DNA of 64,000 bases from JALNZF01 sp964447405 (GTDB lineage Bacteria; Nitrospirota; UBA9217): the NCBI GenBank assembly GCA_964447405.1, contig CAYUSP010000004.1:310001-374000 (forward strand). Reading direction: 5' to 3'. The translations under genes and the position numbers were made by a program. The number at the start of each line of letters is the position of its first letter. The first letter of the stretch is position 1. Positions 1 to 8,783 of the stretch are shown here, in pieces. The notes beneath the pieces are model-generated. The model ran no database searches and was not told the DNA's origin. It was given only the letters and a program-made list of their open reading frames with translations.

Positions 1-1182
1 GGCGATCCGGTGGTCGCCGTGGCAATCGCACTCGACGCCCTCGAGCGATTCCTTGCCTATGATCTCCATGCCGTCCGGATACTCTGTCACCAGCGCCCCC
101 AATTTCCCGAGCTCAGTTGCCATGGTCCTGATCCGGTCGGACTCCTTGACCCTCAGTTCAGCAGCATCGCGGATTACGGTTTTTCCTTCGGCATAGGATG
201 CAGCGACCGAGATAACCGGAATCTCATCGATCGCCCGGGGGATCAAATCGCCTGAGATCTCCACACCCCGCAGCTTCCGGTGCCTCACCCGGATGTCAGC
301 CACCGGCTCTCCGGCTTGTTCCCGTCGTTTTTCCAGGGTAATGTCAGCACCCATGGCAATAAGGATATCAATAATCCCGGTGCGTGTGGGATTCACACCG
401 ACATTTCTGATCAGCAGGTCAGAACCACGGACAATGGATGCCGCCACCATGAAGAAAGCGGCTGATGATATATCGGAGGGGATTACCAGTTCCCCGGGCG
501 AACGCAGCGTCTGCCTTCCGCGCATCGTCACTCTCGCCCCCTGCTCTCGAACATCCACGGCGAAAAAACGCAACATGCGCTCAGTATGATCCCGCGACTT
601 GGCCGGCTCTGTCACCGTTGTTTCGCCGTCAGCATACAACGCCGCCAGCAGGATCGCTGATTTCACCTGCGCGCTGGCAACAGGACTTGCATATTCGATA
701 GCTTTGACGATGCTACCGCGGATCGCGAGCGGCGCCAGCGTGCCGTTGGACCGGCCGTCTATGTTCGCGCCCATGCGACGGAGCGGTTCGACGATCCTGG
801 CCATGGGTCTTTTTCTGAGATACTGGTCGCCGGTCAGCACGGAAAAGAACTTCTGTCCTGCAAGGAGCCCGGCAATCAGTCGCATACCGGTGCCGGAGTT
901 CCCGAGATCTAAAATACCTGTTGGTTCGGCCAGACCGTCCAGCCCCCTGCCGCGTACGACAAGGCTTTCGGTCCCCATGCCCTCAACGGTGATACCCATG
1001 GACTGCACTGCCTTCGCGGTGTTCAGGGTGTCTTCTCCGGTCAGGTATCCGGTAATGTGCGTATCGCCTTGGGAAATTGCCGAGAACAGAACAGACCGGT
1101 GCGAGATGGATTTGTCCCCGGGAAGCGAGACCTCGCCTCGCAAACCGCGGGAGGGCTGGATGTGGAGATCGGAACCAATCAT
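1..1182 (-). CDS. aroA: 3-phosphoshikimate 1-carboxyvinyltransferase (EPSP synthase), 3' part beyond the window edge
   Basis: Transfers enolpyruvate from PEP to shikimate 3-phosphate in the cytoplasmic shikimate pathway. Translating the minus strand from the ATG at 1182 gives a reading frame that stays open to the window edge, about 394 codons of a family length near 430. It shows PGDKSISHR near the N-terminus, LGNSGTGMR (phosphoshikimate/PEP binding) and RKRPM, all hallmarks of AroA. The start codon overlaps the tyrA stop (ATGA), so it is translationally coupled as the last visible gene of the aromatic operon. The C-terminal end lies outside the window. Confidence 0.96.
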   Translation of the reverse strand, partial: MIGSDLHIQPSRGLRGEVSLPGDKSISHRSVLFSAISQGDTHITGYLTGEDTLNTAKAVQSMGITVEGMGTESLVVRGRGLDGLAEPTGILDLGNSGTGMRLIAGLLAGQKFFSVLTGDQYLRKRPMARIVEPLRRMGANIDGRSNGTLAPLAIRGSIVKAIEYASPVASAQVKSAILLAALYADGETTVTEPAKSRDHTERMLRFFAVDVREQGARVTMRGRQTLRSPGELVIPSDISSAAFFMVAASIVRGSDLLIRNVGVNPTRTGIIDILIAMGADITLEKRREQAGEPVADIRVRHRKLRGVEISGDLIPRAIDEIPVISVAASYAEGKTVIRDAAELRVKESDRIRTMATELGKLGALVTEYPDGMEIIGKESLEGVECDCHGDHRIA

Positions 1183-2042
1183 TCCATGCCCTTCCTGAGC
1201 TCGCTTGCCGACCGGAACAGCGCTTCCAGTTTCTCGCCGTTATTGTGCTTGATCGCTTTCTTGATGCGGCTGAGTTCGAATTGATAATGCTCGATCATCG
1301 CGATGATATTCGCGCCGTTCAGCAGGCAGATGTCGCGCCACATTTCCGGCGAACTTGCTGCGATCCTGGTAAAGTCGCGGAATCCGGCGCCCGCAAAGTT
1401 TATATAATTATCCGGCCCGGAGCTGTATTCCGCCACCGTTCTCACCATGGCATATGCCGCGGCATGGGGCAGGTGGCTCACCGCTGCGAATATGTGATCA
1501 TGATCAGCAGGGTCCATGAGCACCACGGCTGCCCCGGCCGCCGTCCAGATCGAACGGACCGTTTCGAGGGCCCCGGGATCAGTCTTGTTCGTTGGGGTCA
1601 GGATGCATCTTGTACCCTGAAAAAGGATCTCGGTTGCCTGTGCCACGCCGTGCTTTTCCTTGCCGGCTATCGGATGCCCGGCGACAAAATGAACGCCCGC
1701 GGGCATCAGGGCGTCGATCTTGCTCACCAGACCACCTTTGACGCTCCCCACATCGGTCAGGATCGCGCCCTTTTTCAGGTGCGGTGCGATTTCGCGTACG
1801 ACCGTCTCGAACGTGCCGACCGGAGATGCCAGGACCACCAGGTCGGCGTTCTTAACCGCGTGACCCGATCCCTGCCCCAGGTGGTCGATCACGCCCAGTT
1901 TAAGGGCAAGTTCAAGCGTCTCGCGGCTTCTGCCCGCGCCCGTTATCTGCCCAACAAGCCCTCTGCCCTTCAACACCCGCGCAAGAGACCCGCCGATGAG
2001 GCCCACGCCGATGATGGTGACATCATTGAAGTGCATGCTCAT
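1179..2042 (-). CDS. tyrA: Prephenate dehydrogenase
   Basis: Oxidative decarboxylation of prephenate to 4-hydroxyphenylpyruvate, the tyrosine branch. The 287-residue protein begins with a Rossmann nucleotide site (GVGLIGGSLA) and contains HPIAGKEKHG and SHLPHAAAYAM, typical of the NAD(P)-dependent TyrA family. It has no fused chorismate mutase and no ACT domain, and is of the short monofunctional type. It sits between aroF and aroA and overlaps aroA by 4 nt. No strong ribosome-binding site precedes the ATG; a second ATG two codons further in is an alternative start. Confidence 0.95.
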   Translation of the reverse strand: MSMHFNDVTIIGVGLIGGSLARVLKGRGLVGQITGAGRSRETLELALKLGVIDHLGQGSGHAVKNADLVVLASPVGTFETVVREIAPHLKKGAILTDVGSVKGGLVSKIDALMPAGVHFVAGHPIAGKEKHGVAQATEILFQGTRCILTPTNKTDPGALETVRSIWTAAGAAVVLMDPADHDHIFAAVSHLPHAAAYAMVRTVAEYSSGPDNYINFAGAGFRDFTRIAASSPEMWRDICLLNGANIIAMIEHYQFELSRIKKAIKHNNGEKLEALFRSASELRKGME

Positions 2043-2096
2043 AATGAAAAATCGCTTTCAGGTAGTAAACGGTGCGCTGACCGCTGAGTGCTGATT

Positions 2097-3110
2097 TTAT
2101 ATTTCCCTTCCCACGGCTGCAGCGATCGGCCTCATCTCGTCCATCAGTTGATGGAAGCTCTTCGGCTTCAGGGACTGTTCCCCGTCGCACAATGCTTCCT
2201 CCGGGTTGGAATGCACTTCGATGATCAGGCCGTCAGCACCAGCGGCAACGGATGCCTTGGCCATCGGGGCCACCAGGTCCCATTTCCCGACCGCGTGGCT
2301 CGGATCGACCACGACCGGCAGATGGGTCATCTGCTTCAGCACGGGTATGGCCGAAAGGTCGAGCGTGTTCCGCGTCGCTGTTTCGTAGGTACGGATGCCC
2401 CGCTCGCAGAGGATCACATTGTGGTTACCGCCGGACATGATGTATTCAGCAGACATCAGCCATTCCTTGATGGTCGCTGATATCCCGCGCTTCAGCAGCA
2501 CCGGCTTCCTGCACATTCCGACTTCCTTGAGAAGCCTGAAGTTCTGCATGTTCCGGGCGCCGATCTGAAGCACGTCCGCGTATCTCGCTATCAATTCAAT
2601 GTCCCGGGGGTCCATGACCTCGGTAACGATCGGCAGACCGGTGCGTTCGCGCGCCTCGGCCAGATACTTGAGTCCTTCCTCTTCGAGCCCCTGAAACGCG
2701 TACGGCGAGGTCCGGGGTTTAAACGCCCCTCCCCGGAGAAAATTCGCACCGGCCTTTTTGACTGCGAGCGCAATCTCGACCATGAGCGTCTTGTTCTCAA
2801 CGGCGCAGGGGCCGGCCATGACCGCGATCCGTTTGCCGCCTATCTCCTGCCCGTGGACATTGATGACGGTCTTTTCCTTCCTGAATTCCCAGCTCGCCAG
2901 CTTGAACGGCTTCAGGATCGGGAGCACCTTTTCGACGCCCGGAATGGCCTCAAGCGGGACACTCTGCAGGATCGCCTCGTCGCCTATGGCGCCGATGATC
3001 GTCCGCTCCGTGCCCTTGGACACGTGTGCCTGCAGGCCATGGTCCTTGATCTTTTTTATGATGTGGTCAATTTCAGCTTCGGTTGCATTGGGTTTGACGA
3101 CGATGATCAT
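2097..3110 (-). CDS. aroF: 3-deoxy-7-phosphoheptulonate synthase (DAHP synthase, type I beta)
   Basis: First step of the shikimate pathway: condenses PEP and erythrose 4-phosphate. The start chosen is the ATG at 3110 (MIIVVKPNATE), preceded by AGAAAGG; an upstream extension of 17 residues has no such signal. Residues 1 to about 70 form the ferredoxin-like regulatory domain found in Thermotoga and Bacillus type enzymes. The barrel follows with MAGPCAVEN, GGAFKPRTSPYAFQG, and HNVILCERGIRT. Length of 337 is normal for this subtype. The N-terminal domain usually binds Tyr or Phe, which would fit feedback control by the end products of this operon, though that is inference. Confidence 0.95.
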   Translation of the reverse strand: MIIVVKPNATEAEIDHIIKKIKDHGLQAHVSKGTERTIIGAIGDEAILQSVPLEAIPGVEKVLPILKPFKLASWEFRKEKTVINVHGQEIGGKRIAVMAGPCAVENKTLMVEIALAVKKAGANFLRGGAFKPRTSPYAFQGLEEEGLKYLAEARERTGLPIVTEVMDPRDIELIARYADVLQIGARNMQNFRLLKEVGMCRKPVLLKRGISATIKEWLMSAEYIMSGGNHNVILCERGIRTYETATRNTLDLSAIPVLKQMTHLPVVVDPSHAVGKWDLVAPMAKASVAAGADGLIIEVHSNPEEALCDGEQSLKPKSFHQLMDEMRPIAAAVGREI

Positions 3111-3205
3111 GATTGCCCTTTCTCGATACTCGCATGGCGCAACGCGCACAAAACACGCCATTAAAATCTTTCACGGCATACGCCATGCTCTCTGCTCTCT
3201 GCGCG

Positions 3206-4282
3206 TTACACCTGCAGGAGCTTTTCCAGTTCACTCACGAACCGCTGGTTCTCCCCTGGCAGGCCAATTGTTACCCGGAGCCGGTTGCCGCCCATGGGCC
3301 GGATGATCACTCCCTGCTTCAGAAGACCGCTGTACAGTTCGCGCCCGTCGAGCCGGGTTTCAAAAAAGATAAAATTCGTCTCGGTGGGAACATAGGTTAT
3401 GCCGAGCCGCTGAAAGGACTGGTACAGGAACTGTTTCCCCTCGTTATTGTTCGCAACCGACTTGTCCACATGCTTCCGGTCCCCGAGCGCCGCCAATGCC
3501 GCGATCTGTCCAAGGGAATTGGTGTTGAAGGGCTGTCGCACTTTGTTCATCAGCTCAGCGATTTCAGCTGTCGTGATACCGTACCCGATCCGAAGCCCGG
3601 CAAGACCATAGATCTTTGAGAATGTCCGCAACGCGACAACATTTCTGCCGGCCTTGAGATCGTCCAGGGAATCGGGGTATTCCGCATGGGTGGCATATTC
3701 AAAGTAGGCCTCGTCCATGGCCACGATCACGTGCTCAGGGACCTTCTCCATGAACCGGTCTAATTCCACCCTGGTGTTCATCGTACCGGTCGGATTGTTC
3801 GGATTCGCTATGAACACAAGCCTCGTTCTGGCCGTGATCCGATCGGCCATGGCATCGAGGTCGTGTCTGAGCTCCTTGCAAGGTACGACCACGTTGGCCC
3901 CCCCGCCGGCCTGGGTGATCATCTTATACACGACAAAGGACGGGTCTGCTGAAATCACCTCGTCCCCCGGCTGGACGAAGGTGCGGACGAGAAGTTCGAT
4001 CAGTTCGTTCGAACCATTGCCGAGTATTACCTGCGGGATCTCTACGCCGTATTTTTTCGCCAGCGCCTGGGACAGGTAAAAACCGCTTCCATCGGGATAC
4101 CGGTTCAACCCCTCTACTGCCCGCTTGACAGCTGCGACAGCCTTGGGTGAAGGCCCGAGGGGATTTTCGTTCGACGCCAGCTTGATGCTGCCGGTGATTC
4201 CCAGCTCCCGCTCGAGCTCCTCGATCGGCTTCCCGGGTACGTAAGGATTGATGCTCCTGATGTTTTCCGAAACATTGATCAT
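3206..4282 (-). CDS. hisC: Histidinol-phosphate / aromatic aminotransferase (PLP, class I/II)
   Basis: 358-residue PLP aminotransferase of the HisC family. SNENPLGPSP near the N-terminus, NPNNPTGT, and the Schiff-base lysine region TFSKIYGLAGLRIGYG are visible. A GGAG site precedes the ATG. HisC homologs located in aromatic operons often transaminate 4-hydroxyphenylpyruvate, phenylpyruvate or prephenate. Its position between pheA and aroF-tyrA suggests it performs the last Phe/Tyr step here, but a role in histidine synthesis cannot be excluded without knowing whether another hisC exists in the genome. Confidence 0.9.
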   Translation of the reverse strand: MINVSENIRSINPYVPGKPIEELERELGITGSIKLASNENPLGPSPKAVAAVKRAVEGLNRYPDGSGFYLSQALAKKYGVEIPQVILGNGSNELIELLVRTFVQPGDEVISADPSFVVYKMITQAGGGANVVVPCKELRHDLDAMADRITARTRLVFIANPNNPTGTMNTRVELDRFMEKVPEHVIVAMDEAYFEYATHAEYPDSLDDLKAGRNVVALRTFSKIYGLAGLRIGYGITTAEIAELMNKVRQPFNTNSLGQIAALAALGDRKHVDKSVANNNEGKQFLYQSFQRLGITYVPTETNFIFFETRLDGRELYSGLLKQGVIIRPMGGNRLRVTIGLPGENQRFVSELEKLLQV

Positions 4283-4341
4283 GGACTCGACTCCAATCTA
4301 AAGTTTACTCCCAACTCCGAACTCTACGCTCAGAACTAACA

Positions 4342-5415
4342 TTACCCGCTCTTCGGATACGAGCCCAGCACCTTCAGGAACATGCAGTTCTGCCTCAAAC
4401 GTTCTATCGCCGTTGCAACAACTTCGTCCTCAATATGGCCTTCCATGTCGAGAAAGAACACGTAATCCCATACCTTTCTGCCGGACGGCCGCGCATCGAG
4501 CCGGTTCAGGTTGATGTTGCTCTCGGCAAAAGGAGCCAGCATCGAATACAGCGCTCCGACCTTGTCCTTGATGGAAAACATGATCGAGGTCTTGTCGCGT
4601 CCCGTCTTGCCCGGGGATTTTTGGGCGATCACGAGGAAACGCGTGATATTATTCGTGTTGTCCTCTATTTTCCTGCCCGCGATCTGGAGCCCGTATAAGA
4701 CAGCCGCCATCTCGCTGGCTATGGCGCCGGCGGAAGGATCATCAGATGCCATTTCCGCGGCACGGGCCGTGCTCGGTGCGTCCTGGACCGGAACCCCCGG
4801 AAGGTTCTTCTCAAGCCACTGCCGGCACTGCGCTGCAGCTGGCGCGATGGTATAGATCTTGTTGATATCCTCGAGCTTTCCCGACTTGTTCAATAAATGA
4901 TGCGAAACCTCAAGCACGATCTCCGCTGCGATCTTGAGGTCAGAATCGATGAACATGTCATGGCTGTAGATCACGGCCCCGGAGGTGGAGTTCTCGATGG
5001 GGACGACGCCGTAATCAGCACGTCCGCGCTCCACCTCGGTGAACACGTCCTTGATGCTCTCCACGGCAACGTACTGCGCGGCAAGCCCGAACTGCTGCAT
5101 ACCGGCCATGTGCGTGAACGTGGCGCGCGGTCCAAGATAAGCGACCTTGAGAGGTCGTTCGAGGGAAAGTGAAGAGGACAGTATCTCCCGGTATACGGCG
5201 CGCAGGGTATCCTGGGGGAATGGGCCTTTGTTCCTCGTAGTCAGACGCTCCAGGATCTCCCGCTCCCTGCCGGGCGAGTGAAAGTCGAGGTTACCCGCCT
5301 TTTTGATATTGCCAACCTCGATGACGATCCGGGCGCGTTCGTTCAGAAGATCGAGCAAATGGTCGTCGAGCTCATCGATCTTCTTCCGAAGATCCTGTAT
5401 GTTTTGATTGGACAT
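4342..5415 (-). CDS. pheA: Bifunctional chorismate mutase / prephenate dehydratase (P-protein)
   Basis: Converts chorismate to prephenate and on to phenylpyruvate. Three domains are readable in 357 residues: an AroQ-type chorismate mutase helix bundle (about 1-85, LRKKIDELDDHLLDLLNERA), the prephenate dehydratase periplasmic-binding fold (about 90-270, YLGPRATFTH, GVVPIENSTSG) and an ACT domain (about 280-355, DKTSIMFSIKDKVGALYSML) that in relatives binds phenylalanine. It is the first gene of the minus-strand operon pheA-hisC-aroF-tyrA-aroA. The Shine-Dalgarno sequence before its ATG is weak. Confidence 0.96.
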   Translation of the reverse strand: MSNQNIQDLRKKIDELDDHLLDLLNERARIVIEVGNIKKAGNLDFHSPGREREILERLTTRNKGPFPQDTLRAVYREILSSSLSLERPLKVAYLGPRATFTHMAGMQQFGLAAQYVAVESIKDVFTEVERGRADYGVVPIENSTSGAVIYSHDMFIDSDLKIAAEIVLEVSHHLLNKSGKLEDINKIYTIAPAAAQCRQWLEKNLPGVPVQDAPSTARAAEMASDDPSAGAIASEMAAVLYGLQIAGRKIEDNTNNITRFLVIAQKSPGKTGRDKTSIMFSIKDKVGALYSMLAPFAESNINLNRLDARPSGRKVWDYVFFLDMEGHIEDEVVATAIERLRQNCMFLKVLGSYPKSG

Positions 5416-5515
5416 GGATTAAATGCCTGTGTGCGGAGGTTCGGGAATTATAGTTTATTATTTAAGGAGTTGCAAGGACTTTTTGGTAGCTTGTGGAAGG
5501 AAACAATATTGAAAC

Positions 5516-5542
5516 AAAAAGGGAGAGACGCATTGTCTCTCC
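5516..5542 (-). terminator. Rho-independent terminator after the barrel-protein gene
   Basis: An 8-bp perfect stem (5522-5529 with 5535-5542, GGAGAGAC / GTCTCTCC) with a 5-nt loop is followed on the minus strand by five T residues (5520 to 5516). It lies 30 nt past the stop of the upstream minus-strand gene and separates it from the pheA operon. Confidence 0.9.
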
Positions 5543-5573
5543 ACTTGTTAATAATCATTGCCGTAGAAAATCA

Positions 5574-6197
5574 TCAAAACGCGATTCCCACGGTCACCGA
5601 GAGGAAACCATACAATCCGATCTCACTGTCCTGGCTGCAGTTCTGACCTGCGCGGTTCGCGGGATAGGTGTATTTGCAGGATCCGCTGCTCGAGAAAAAG
5701 TGGCCAATATGGAAAGCCGGCATGAGCGAGACGGTCTCTGTTCCCAGGTTAAATCTGCCGCCAACCTCGATATCCGCCCTTACTGCGGTGGAATCTCCTT
5801 TGCCCCTCGTTTCAAATGTCCGGCCCTTGTCGTCGGTAAACGTCCAGTCCGTCTTCCACGACCCGATCCCGCCGCCCACAAAAAAACCTCTCATGCCGCC
5901 GCCCCCCATGGGATAGGCGCGGACTCCAATATCGAAGCCTTTTGGTTCTCCGTCCTCAACGTAGGTCCCGTCATCGAATGTGTACTTTACCTGCCCGCCG
6001 CGCACAAACAGTGCCATTCTCCCGCCGAGCAACCGCTCGTATTCCACGAAGAACGCTGACGCCGTTGTATCAGGGCCGACCATGCCGCCCGCGCCCAGAT
6101 TGATGGAGTTTTGCGCTCCCGCAAACGCATTGACCGGCATCAGCATACACACTGCAGCAACAACGCAAACCAAAAGGAAACCGTGAAATGTCTTCAT
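5574..6197 (-). CDS. Exported protein with predicted outer-membrane beta-barrel fold
   Basis: The ATG at 6197 sits 6 nt after GGAGG; an upstream TTG would add two residues and is less likely. A Sec signal peptide (hydrophobic FLLVCVVAAVCMLMPV, cleavage near AFA-GAQ) precedes about 180 residues rich in Gly and alternating hydrophobic/aromatic positions (YERLLGGRMALFVRGGQVKY, GFFVGGGIGSWKTDW) with an aromatic-rich C-terminus ending in Phe, typical of small 8-stranded barrels. I do not recognise a named family. It is monocistronic, with its own terminator at 5516-5542. Confidence 0.75.
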   Translation of the reverse strand: MKTFHGFLLVCVVAAVCMLMPVNAFAGAQNSINLGAGGMVGPDTTASAFFVEYERLLGGRMALFVRGGQVKYTFDDGTYVEDGEPKGFDIGVRAYPMGGGGMRGFFVGGGIGSWKTDWTFTDDKGRTFETRGKGDSTAVRADIEVGGRFNLGTETVSLMPAFHIGHFFSSSGSCKYTYPANRAGQNCSQDSEIGLYGFLSVTVGIAF

Positions 6198-6247
6198 GAT
6201 CAACCTCCTGTTGTTGTTTTTTTCCGCCGGTAACTGCTCAGCCAGCG

Positions 6248-7231
6248 TTAATATGCCTCAACCAGTCCGCCGGCAGCAGTCACTTCCCTCATGACGTCAG
6301 AGCGCCTTACGACCAGAGAGGACTTCGTCCAGGTAAGATGATATCTCCCAATCTGCGCAGCAAGCGGCGTGTTGTTATTGGCCGTATCCTCAAGGTTTTT
6401 GCATTCGCTGCCCACGCAATAGAGCAGATCGCGCTTGTTCGTGCCTGCCGGGGTCATGCCGTTGAAGACCGTCTGCTTCCAGGTCAGGCCGATGGTGTCG
6501 GCCCTGCCCGTTTCGTCAGTGTAGGCAAACGACACAGCCCACTGCTGTTCACAGGGTCCTTTTTCGCAAAGCAGAATATCTTTTTTTGTCCGGAAAAAAG
6601 TTCCCGCGTGGCCCTTCTTCTCCGTAAACTTGCTTACCACCTTCGGATTGACCTTGTGAAAGATTTTGACTTCCTGCGCGTCAATGTCGTCAAAGTAGGC
6701 CTTGATCATGCTCAGGTGAAGGGTGCGTCGCTCTTCTTCGGGGCTCTTACGATCTTCTTTTTTAACTTCGACCACAGGCTTCTTGGGCTTCTCCGCCTTC
6801 GGTGCTTCCACCTTCGCCTTCGGAGGCTCCACTTTTAATTTCTCCGGTTTTGGTGCCTCCACCTTTTCGATCTTTTCTGGCTTCTCGATCTTTTCGCGAT
6901 CCACGAACACAGCCAGTTTGTTGTCGTCGAAATTGGCTTCCAGCCGAAGTGTTTCGTCCTTTCTGATGGTGAACCTACCGGTAAGCGCCTCGGCATCCTT
7001 GCGGCAGGTTATGATATGATCACCGACCATGATGTTTTCGATGACATTGCCGGCAGCCCCCTTGTATATATCATCCACATACACCTTTGCGTCAGGAAGG
7101 GAGCTCTTGACCGTCAACTTGCCGTATTTTGCGATCACCAACTCGGCTTCCTGAGCTCGCACATGGTGGACTGTGAAAAAGCCAGCCATACCGATGAACA
7201 AAAGTGTTATAAGGAAAGGTATACGGCGCAT
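6248..7231 (-). CDS. Exported PEGA-like protein with a Lys/Pro/Glu-rich linker
   Basis: About 327 residues. An N-terminal hydrophobic segment (FLITLLFIGMAGFF) ends in a signal-peptidase-like VRAQE. Residues about 35-105 resemble a PEGA surface domain (KLTVKSSLPDAKVYVDDIYKG). Then comes a charged low-complexity linker with repeats of EKPEKIEK and PKAEKPKK (about 110-165), and a C-terminal domain of about 160 residues with paired cysteines (CEKGPCEQQW and CVGSEC). The linker probably spans periplasm or cell wall. Function is unknown. The start at 7231 leaves about 10 nt after a G-rich site; an ATG at 7240 has no spacing. Confidence 0.72.
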   Translation of the reverse strand: MRRIPFLITLLFIGMAGFFTVHHVRAQEAELVIAKYGKLTVKSSLPDAKVYVDDIYKGAAGNVIENIMVGDHIITCRKDAEALTGRFTIRKDETLRLEANFDDNKLAVFVDREKIEKPEKIEKVEAPKPEKLKVEPPKAKVEAPKAEKPKKPVVEVKKEDRKSPEEERRTLHLSMIKAYFDDIDAQEVKIFHKVNPKVVSKFTEKKGHAGTFFRTKKDILLCEKGPCEQQWAVSFAYTDETGRADTIGLTWKQTVFNGMTPAGTNKRDLLYCVGSECKNLEDTANNNTPLAAQIGRYHLTWTKSSLVVRRSDVMREVTAAGGLVEAY

Positions 7232-7369
7232 ATCAAGCATCCCCCCACAGTTGATTTAGATAGGCCAAATATAGCAGGATGCCTGGAAAAATCAAGTGAA
7301 ATTAGGGTTTATACCAGATATCCACAGAGCAGATATGCATGCAGTGCATCAAACGCTCAAGTCCATGGA

Positions 7370-7801
7370 TTAGGGCGCGCGGTAGGAAATCAGCAGTGCT
7401 CGAACTTGTTCGTACACCTTGATTCGCGCATAGTCCGCCTCGGTCGGTTGCGAGATACGGCTCAGGTCCATGTTATCCGAGACATCCGCGAGTTTCACGA
7501 CTCTGGCGATGGGATTTTCTGCTGCGCGCCTTGCCGCCTCAATACGGTCTTCGCCTTTCATCTTAGTGAGTGCCCGGATCGCGTCCAGTACTGCCATCGG
7601 GAAACCTTCCGATTTCAGGTTCTCGAGCGTGATCGGCGTGTCTTCGACAACATCGTGCAGTACGGCAGCCATACGTTCGTGCAACCTCTCCACGGCAAAC
7701 ATAACGCGCAACGGATGCAGAATATATGGTTGTCCCGCCTTGTCGATCTGGCCCGCATGAGCGCGTACGGCGATTTCGATGGCACGTTCCAGGGTAGACA
7801 T
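7370..7801 (-). CDS. HD-domain hydrolase, small alarmone hydrolase / SpoT-like (MESH1 type)
   Basis: A 143-residue stand-alone HD phosphohydrolase resembling the N-terminal hydrolase domain of RelA/SpoT. Visible metal-binding motifs: HAGQ (about residue 15), HDVVED (about 49) and KLADVSDN (about 102). PYILHPLRVM also matches this family. No synthetase, TGS or ACT domain is attached. Relatives hydrolyse (p)ppGpp, so it could lower alarmone levels, but substrate cannot be set from sequence. A GGAG site lies 9 nt before the ATG. Confidence 0.82.
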   Translation of the reverse strand: MSTLERAIEIAVRAHAGQIDKAGQPYILHPLRVMFAVERLHERMAAVLHDVVEDTPITLENLKSEGFPMAVLDAIRALTKMKGEDRIEAARRAAENPIARVVKLADVSDNMDLSRISQPTEADYARIKVYEQVRALLISYRAP

Positions 7802-7842
7802 TTGTTTTCTCCGATTGTTGTAATAATACGCATCAGTCGCTT

Positions 7843-8700
7843 CTATTCATCGCTGCGCAGATTCGTCTTATTGGTTTTCTGCTCTTTTGGATCGCCTCGG
7901 AATGCTTTTAACCAAACAGGTTCGCTCGGGAATGTATATCTGAACGACACTGCCCATTTCCTTCCATCGATCGCCACAGCCCCTCTTTCTTTTTGCGTCT
8001 TCAGAAAAGCACGAAGCCTGGGAAGCTCCTCCCCGGGTAGAAAGATCGAATAGGAATCACCTCGTTTGAGCGTACGGGGGGATTCCAACCCGGGCCATTC
8101 CTTTGGCCAGTGAATGGATTCGTTAGGTGCATAGTCGTATCCCCATATCATCACTTCAACATACAACGGCTCCCACGGCTTCGCATCAGCGAAGTCCAGA
8201 GAAGTCAGGTATGTAATCAAGTCTCTGATCGCTTTGGGTAGTGATTCCGTCTCCTGTTTGCCTTTGGAGGATGTGCGCCCGGGAAGTGTCGCGCCGGGCA
8301 TCCTGTGGCCGTAAACAGATGCAGCAAACGTTCGACCGTCCAGATCGAGATATATTTTTGTATCCGGCTGGTCAGTTATAGCGGAGGGCAAATCGTAAGA
8401 TCGCTTCATTTTCGCGTATTCGCTGAATGAGGAAATCTTCTTCTTAATTGCGACAAGCTCGTCAACGCTGAGCGACCTGTGAAAGAAAGCCTGCCTCTTG
8501 TCCTGATCTTTTTTGACATAGATAAGCTGGCCGTCATCATACATGGCAACCCTGGGTGTATCCGAACCAATAACCATGAGCCACGGGTCGGTTTGGATCA
8601 GGACGGCGATCGGTTTAGGGCCGTCATGGGGGGAGATATCCAACGCGTGAGCCTCCATATGGATAAGAACAAGCGAGAGTATTACAAGGATCCTCTTCAT
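7843..8700 (-). CDS. Exported hypothetical protein
   Basis: Start set at the ATG at 8700, which follows GGAG and opens a clear signal peptide (MKRILVILSLVLIHMEAHA); a longer frame from 8760 would bury it. The mature part of about 265 residues has no domain I recognise. It is rich in Trp and charged residues and has a mid segment KIYLDLDGRTFAASVYGHRM. It lies 42 nt downstream of no obvious partner except the neighbouring HD hydrolase gene on the same strand. Likely periplasmic. Confidence 0.7.
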   Translation of the reverse strand: MKRILVILSLVLIHMEAHALDISPHDGPKPIAVLIQTDPWLMVIGSDTPRVAMYDDGQLIYVKKDQDKRQAFFHRSLSVDELVAIKKKISSFSEYAKMKRSYDLPSAITDQPDTKIYLDLDGRTFAASVYGHRMPGATLPGRTSSKGKQETESLPKAIRDLITYLTSLDFADAKPWEPLYVEVMIWGYDYAPNESIHWPKEWPGLESPRTLKRGDSYSIFLPGEELPRLRAFLKTQKERGAVAIDGRKWAVSFRYTFPSEPVWLKAFRGDPKEQKTNKTNLRSDE

Positions 8701-8783
8701 GTTTCTCCAGCCAATCACACCGTGAATTGATAGGTGTTGGTATTCGGTCCAGATGGTCATCTGCCTTGTTCCCCAATGGGTTG

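Noticed and set aside
1077..2087. 336-codon plus-strand frame opposite tyrA
   Set aside because: Antisense shadow in GC-rich coding DNA; the minus strand encodes a clear TyrA.
7016..8053. 345-codon plus-strand frame
   Set aside because: It runs antisense to three genes with good signals (PEGA-like, HD hydrolase, exported protein) and has no domain of its own.
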